Source of the DNA: Streptomyces katrae
GTDB lineage: Bacteria; Actinomycetota; Actinomycetes; Streptomycetales; Streptomycetaceae
DNA length: 6,988 bases
Direction of reading: 5' to 3'
Assembly (NCBI RefSeq): GCF_000966975.1
Contig: NZ_JZWV01001050.1
Span: 1 to 6,988 of the forward strand
A program made the translations under genes and the position numbers. The notes under the pieces are model-generated. The model was not told where the DNA came from. It was given only the letters and a program-made list of their open reading frames with translations, and made no database searches. Of this stretch, positions 5,427 to 6,988 are shown in pieces (the first letter of the stretch is position 1; every line of letters begins with the position of its first letter).

Positions 5427-6401
5427 ATGAAGGCGATAGTCCAGGACCGGTACGGCTCGTCCGACGTTCTGGAGTTCAAGGAGGTGGACCGCCCGGCTCC
5501 CCGGGACGGCGAGGTGCTCGTACGGGTGCGCGCGGCCTCGGTCAACGCCCGCGACTGGCACGTCATGCGCGGCGATCCGTACGTGGCACGCCTGGCCTTC
5601 GGCCTGACCAGACCCAGGCAGCCGATCCAGGGCACCGACTTCGCGGGCGTGGTGGAGGCCGTCGGCCGGGGCGTCGCCGGGCTGCGTCCCGGTGACGAGG
5701 TGTTCGGCGAGGCCGGCGGGGCGTTCGCCGAGTACGTGTGCGCTCCGCAGGACGCGGTGGGCCCCAAACCGGCCGGCCTGACCTTCGAGCAGGCCGCGGC
5801 CGTGCCCCTGGCGGGGAACACCGCGCTGATGGGCCTGCGCGATCTGGGGCGGCTGCGGCCGGGGCAGCACGTCCTGGTCAACGGCGCCTCGGGCGGCGTG
5901 GGCACCTTCGCCGTGCAGATCGCCAAGGCGCTCGGCGCGGAGGTGACCGGGGTGTGCAGCACCCGGAACGTGGACCTGGTCCGCTCCATCGGCGCCGACC
6001 ACGTCGTCGACTACCGGCAGGAGGACTTCACCCGGACGGGCCTGCGGTACGACCTCGTGCTCGACCTGGTGGGCAACCGGACCCTGGCCGACCTGCGGCG
6101 CGCGCTGACCCCGGGGGGCGCCGTGGTGCTGTCCGGCGGCGGCGTGTCCGAAGGGGGCAGCCTGTTCGGTCCGATGGGCCTCATCATCCGTGGGAAGCTC
6201 ATGTCCCGCCTCGGCCGCGGGAGGATCCACGTCCTGACGGCGAAGGCGAGTGCGGACAACCTGGCGGCGCTGCGCGAGCTCGTCGAGCGGGGTGCGCTCG
6301 CTCCGGCCGTGGACCGGACCTACCCGCTGAGCGAGGGGGCCGAGGCCGTCCGCTACCTGGAGATGGAGCACGCGAGCGCCAAGGTCGTCATCACCTGCTG
6401 A
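5427..6401 (+). CDS. Zinc-independent NAD(P)H quinone oxidoreductase-like dehydrogenase (MDR family)
   Basis: This 324-residue cytoplasmic enzyme of the medium-chain dehydrogenase/reductase superfamily probably reduces quinones or enones with NAD(P)H. The start follows GGAGG (5418-5422) by 4 nt. The N-terminal GroES-like domain (about 1-125) contains VRVRAASVNARDW and GTDFAGVVEAVG, followed by LRPGDEVFG. The nucleotide-binding domain has VLVNGASGGVG (149-159; AxxGxxG type), and S-T-R-N (178-181) at the end of the second strand favours NADPH. The cysteines and histidines used for catalytic and structural zinc in alcohol dehydrogenases are absent, so the zinc-free branch is preferred. The length is normal for the family. 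It stands alone, divergent from the lipoprotein gene across 202 bp, and is followed by a hairpin. The family is confident; the natural substrate is unknown. Confidence 0.88.
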   Translation: MKAIVQDRYGSSDVLEFKEVDRPAPRDGEVLVRVRAASVNARDWHVMRGDPYVARLAFGLTRPRQPIQGTDFAGVVEAVGRGVAGLRPGDEVFGEAGGAFAEYVCAPQDAVGPKPAGLTFEQAAAVPLAGNTALMGLRDLGRLRPGQHVLVNGASGGVGTFAVQIAKALGAEVTGVCSTRNVDLVRSIGADHVVDYRQEDFTRTGLRYDLVLDLVGNRTLADLRRALTPGGAVVLSGGGVSEGGSLFGPMGLIIRGKLMSRLGRGRIHVLTAKASADNLAALRELVERGALAPAVDRTYPLSEGAEAVRYLEMEHASAKVVITC

Positions 6402-6732
6402 CTCCCTGCTCCAGTGGCGGGGATGATCTGCTCGTGCGTCACCGCGCCGAGCCCGCCCAGGCTCAGCCGGGCGCGTCTCCCGCCCCGGGAGCGACGATCG
6501 GTCGGCCGTCTGCCGCCACGCCGCATCCAGCCCCGCGCGTGAGCCGGGCCGGATGCTCGCGCAGGCTGCCGAGTCGGTGTCGGGCCCGGCTGCGGTACGG
6601 GCGGGGGTGGCCTATGAGTGGGCGACGCCGCCACCCTCGTGGCTCGCGGTGGCGGGCGGGCCGCGTGGGGCGTGGTCGACTGGGCGGGTGCGCGGTGCGG
6701 CGCGGGTCGTAAGGGCGGGCCTGGAGGCGGTC
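6402..6732 (+). other. Gap between dehydrogenase genes, no supported gene
   Basis: These 331 bases contain a hairpin near the beginning (6474-6496) and the ribosome binding site of the next gene at the end (GGAGG, 6723-6727). Several overlapping open frames exist on both strands, but they are Arg/Pro/Ala-rich and lack convincing start sites. The frame of the downstream short-chain dehydrogenase is open back to 6427, including an in-frame ATG at 6553, but no recognisable domain is seen there. No tRNA, repeat array or mobile element was seen. Confidence 0.5.
6474..6496 (+). terminator. Hairpin downstream of the quinone-oxidoreductase-like gene
   Basis: CTCCCG (6477-6482) and CGGGAG (6486-6491) form a perfect 6-bp stem around a CCC loop. 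It is extended by CGT (6474-6476) pairing with ACG (6494-6496) across a two-base bulge. It lies about 73 nt after the stop codon and has no U-tract. It is a plausible terminator for the preceding gene. Confidence 0.4.
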
Positions 6733-6988
6733 ATGGCGGAGGTTGGATCGTACGCGCGGATCGCGGTGGTCACCGGGGCGGCGCGCGGCGTGGGCGCGGC
6801 GGTGGCACGCCGGCTGGCCAGGCGGGGCATGCGGCTGGCGCTGCTGGGCCGGGAGCTCGACTCGTTGCGCCAGGTCGCGGCCGGGCTGCCGACCGAGGCG
6901 CACTGCTTCGAGGTCGACGTCACCGACGAGGCGGCGCTCCAGGGCGCGGCCCGCAGCGTCGGTACACGGCTCGGGCCGGCCTCGGTGG
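6733..6988 (+). CDS. Short-chain dehydrogenase/reductase (SDR), N-terminal part only
   Basis: The first 85 residues of a Rossmann-fold oxidoreductase are present; the gene continues beyond the window. The ATG follows GGAGG (6723-6727) by 5 nt. The cofactor-binding glycine motif is VVTGAARGVG (residues 12-21), of the TGxxxGxG type. The second strand ends LALLGRELDSL, where Arg40 in the G-R position suggests NADP(H). VDVTDEAAL (61-69) is the usual SDR segment that contacts the adenine ring. The catalytic Tyr-x3-Lys lies outside the window, so activity cannot be checked. It is about 330 bp from the preceding dehydrogenase gene and probably has its own promoter. An in-frame ATG at 6553 would add 60 residues without a recognisable domain and was not preferred. 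Confidence 0.85.
   Translation, partial: MAEVGSYARIAVVTGAARGVGAAVARRLARRGMRLALLGRELDSLRQVAAGLPTEAHCFEVDVTDEAALQGAARSVGTRLGPASV

Noticed and set aside
6435..6712. Small gene from GTG 6435 ending at TAA 6710-6712
   Set aside because: The ribosome binding site is weak, the product is Arg/Pro-rich with no motif, and the frame overlaps the hairpin after the dehydrogenase gene.
6553..6732. Sixty-residue N-terminal extension of the SDR from ATG 6553
   Set aside because: The frame is open and codons end mostly in G/C, but SDR proteins normally start close to the TGxxxGxG motif, and GGAGG sits correctly before ATG 6733.

Overview
The window is very GC-rich and its codons end mostly in G or C. Together with the gene families present this points to a high-GC actinomycete, most likely a Streptomyces. 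I identified families by reading the translated sequence and recalling motifs; no database search was run.

Layout. Positions 1-1075 hold the 3' part of a major facilitator (MFS) transporter gene whose stop codon is not in the expected frame. Three genes follow on the same strand. The first encodes a CHAT/caspase-fold protein with a cysteine cluster and a beta-rich tail (1168-3051). The second encodes a small SAM-dependent methyltransferase resembling guanidinoacetate or arginine N-methyltransferases (3083-3733). The third encodes a nucleoside 2-deoxyribosyltransferase-fold N-glycosidase that closely resembles the CMP hydrolases of cytosine nucleoside antibiotic pathways, the MilB/BlsM type (3804-4361). 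Gaps of 31 and 70 nt, good ribosome binding sites and a nested GC-rich hairpin after the third gene (4381-4430) suggest one transcription unit, probably with the transporter.

The rest is ordinary accessory or housekeeping material. A PASTA-repeat lipoprotein gene lies on the minus strand (4589-5224). A zinc-independent quinone-oxidoreductase-like dehydrogenase gene (5427-6401) is divergent from it. A gap of about 330 bp contains a hairpin. The start of a short-chain dehydrogenase gene runs off the end (6733-6988). The 202-bp divergent region contains a GTCAC-N6-GTCAC direct repeat, which fits the AfsQ1/GlnR/MtrA class of response-regulator sites, and several short palindromes near the dehydrogenase gene.

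The most interesting content is the transporter/CHAT protein/methyltransferase/CMP-glycosidase-like set. Two readings are open. One is a fragment of a specialised-metabolite cluster, in which free cytosine or ribose-5-phosphate is made, a guanidino-like group is methylated and the product is exported. The other is a nucleotide-depleting conflict system with a protease component. The strong MilB-like signature favours the first, but the role of the CHAT protein is unexplained in either case.
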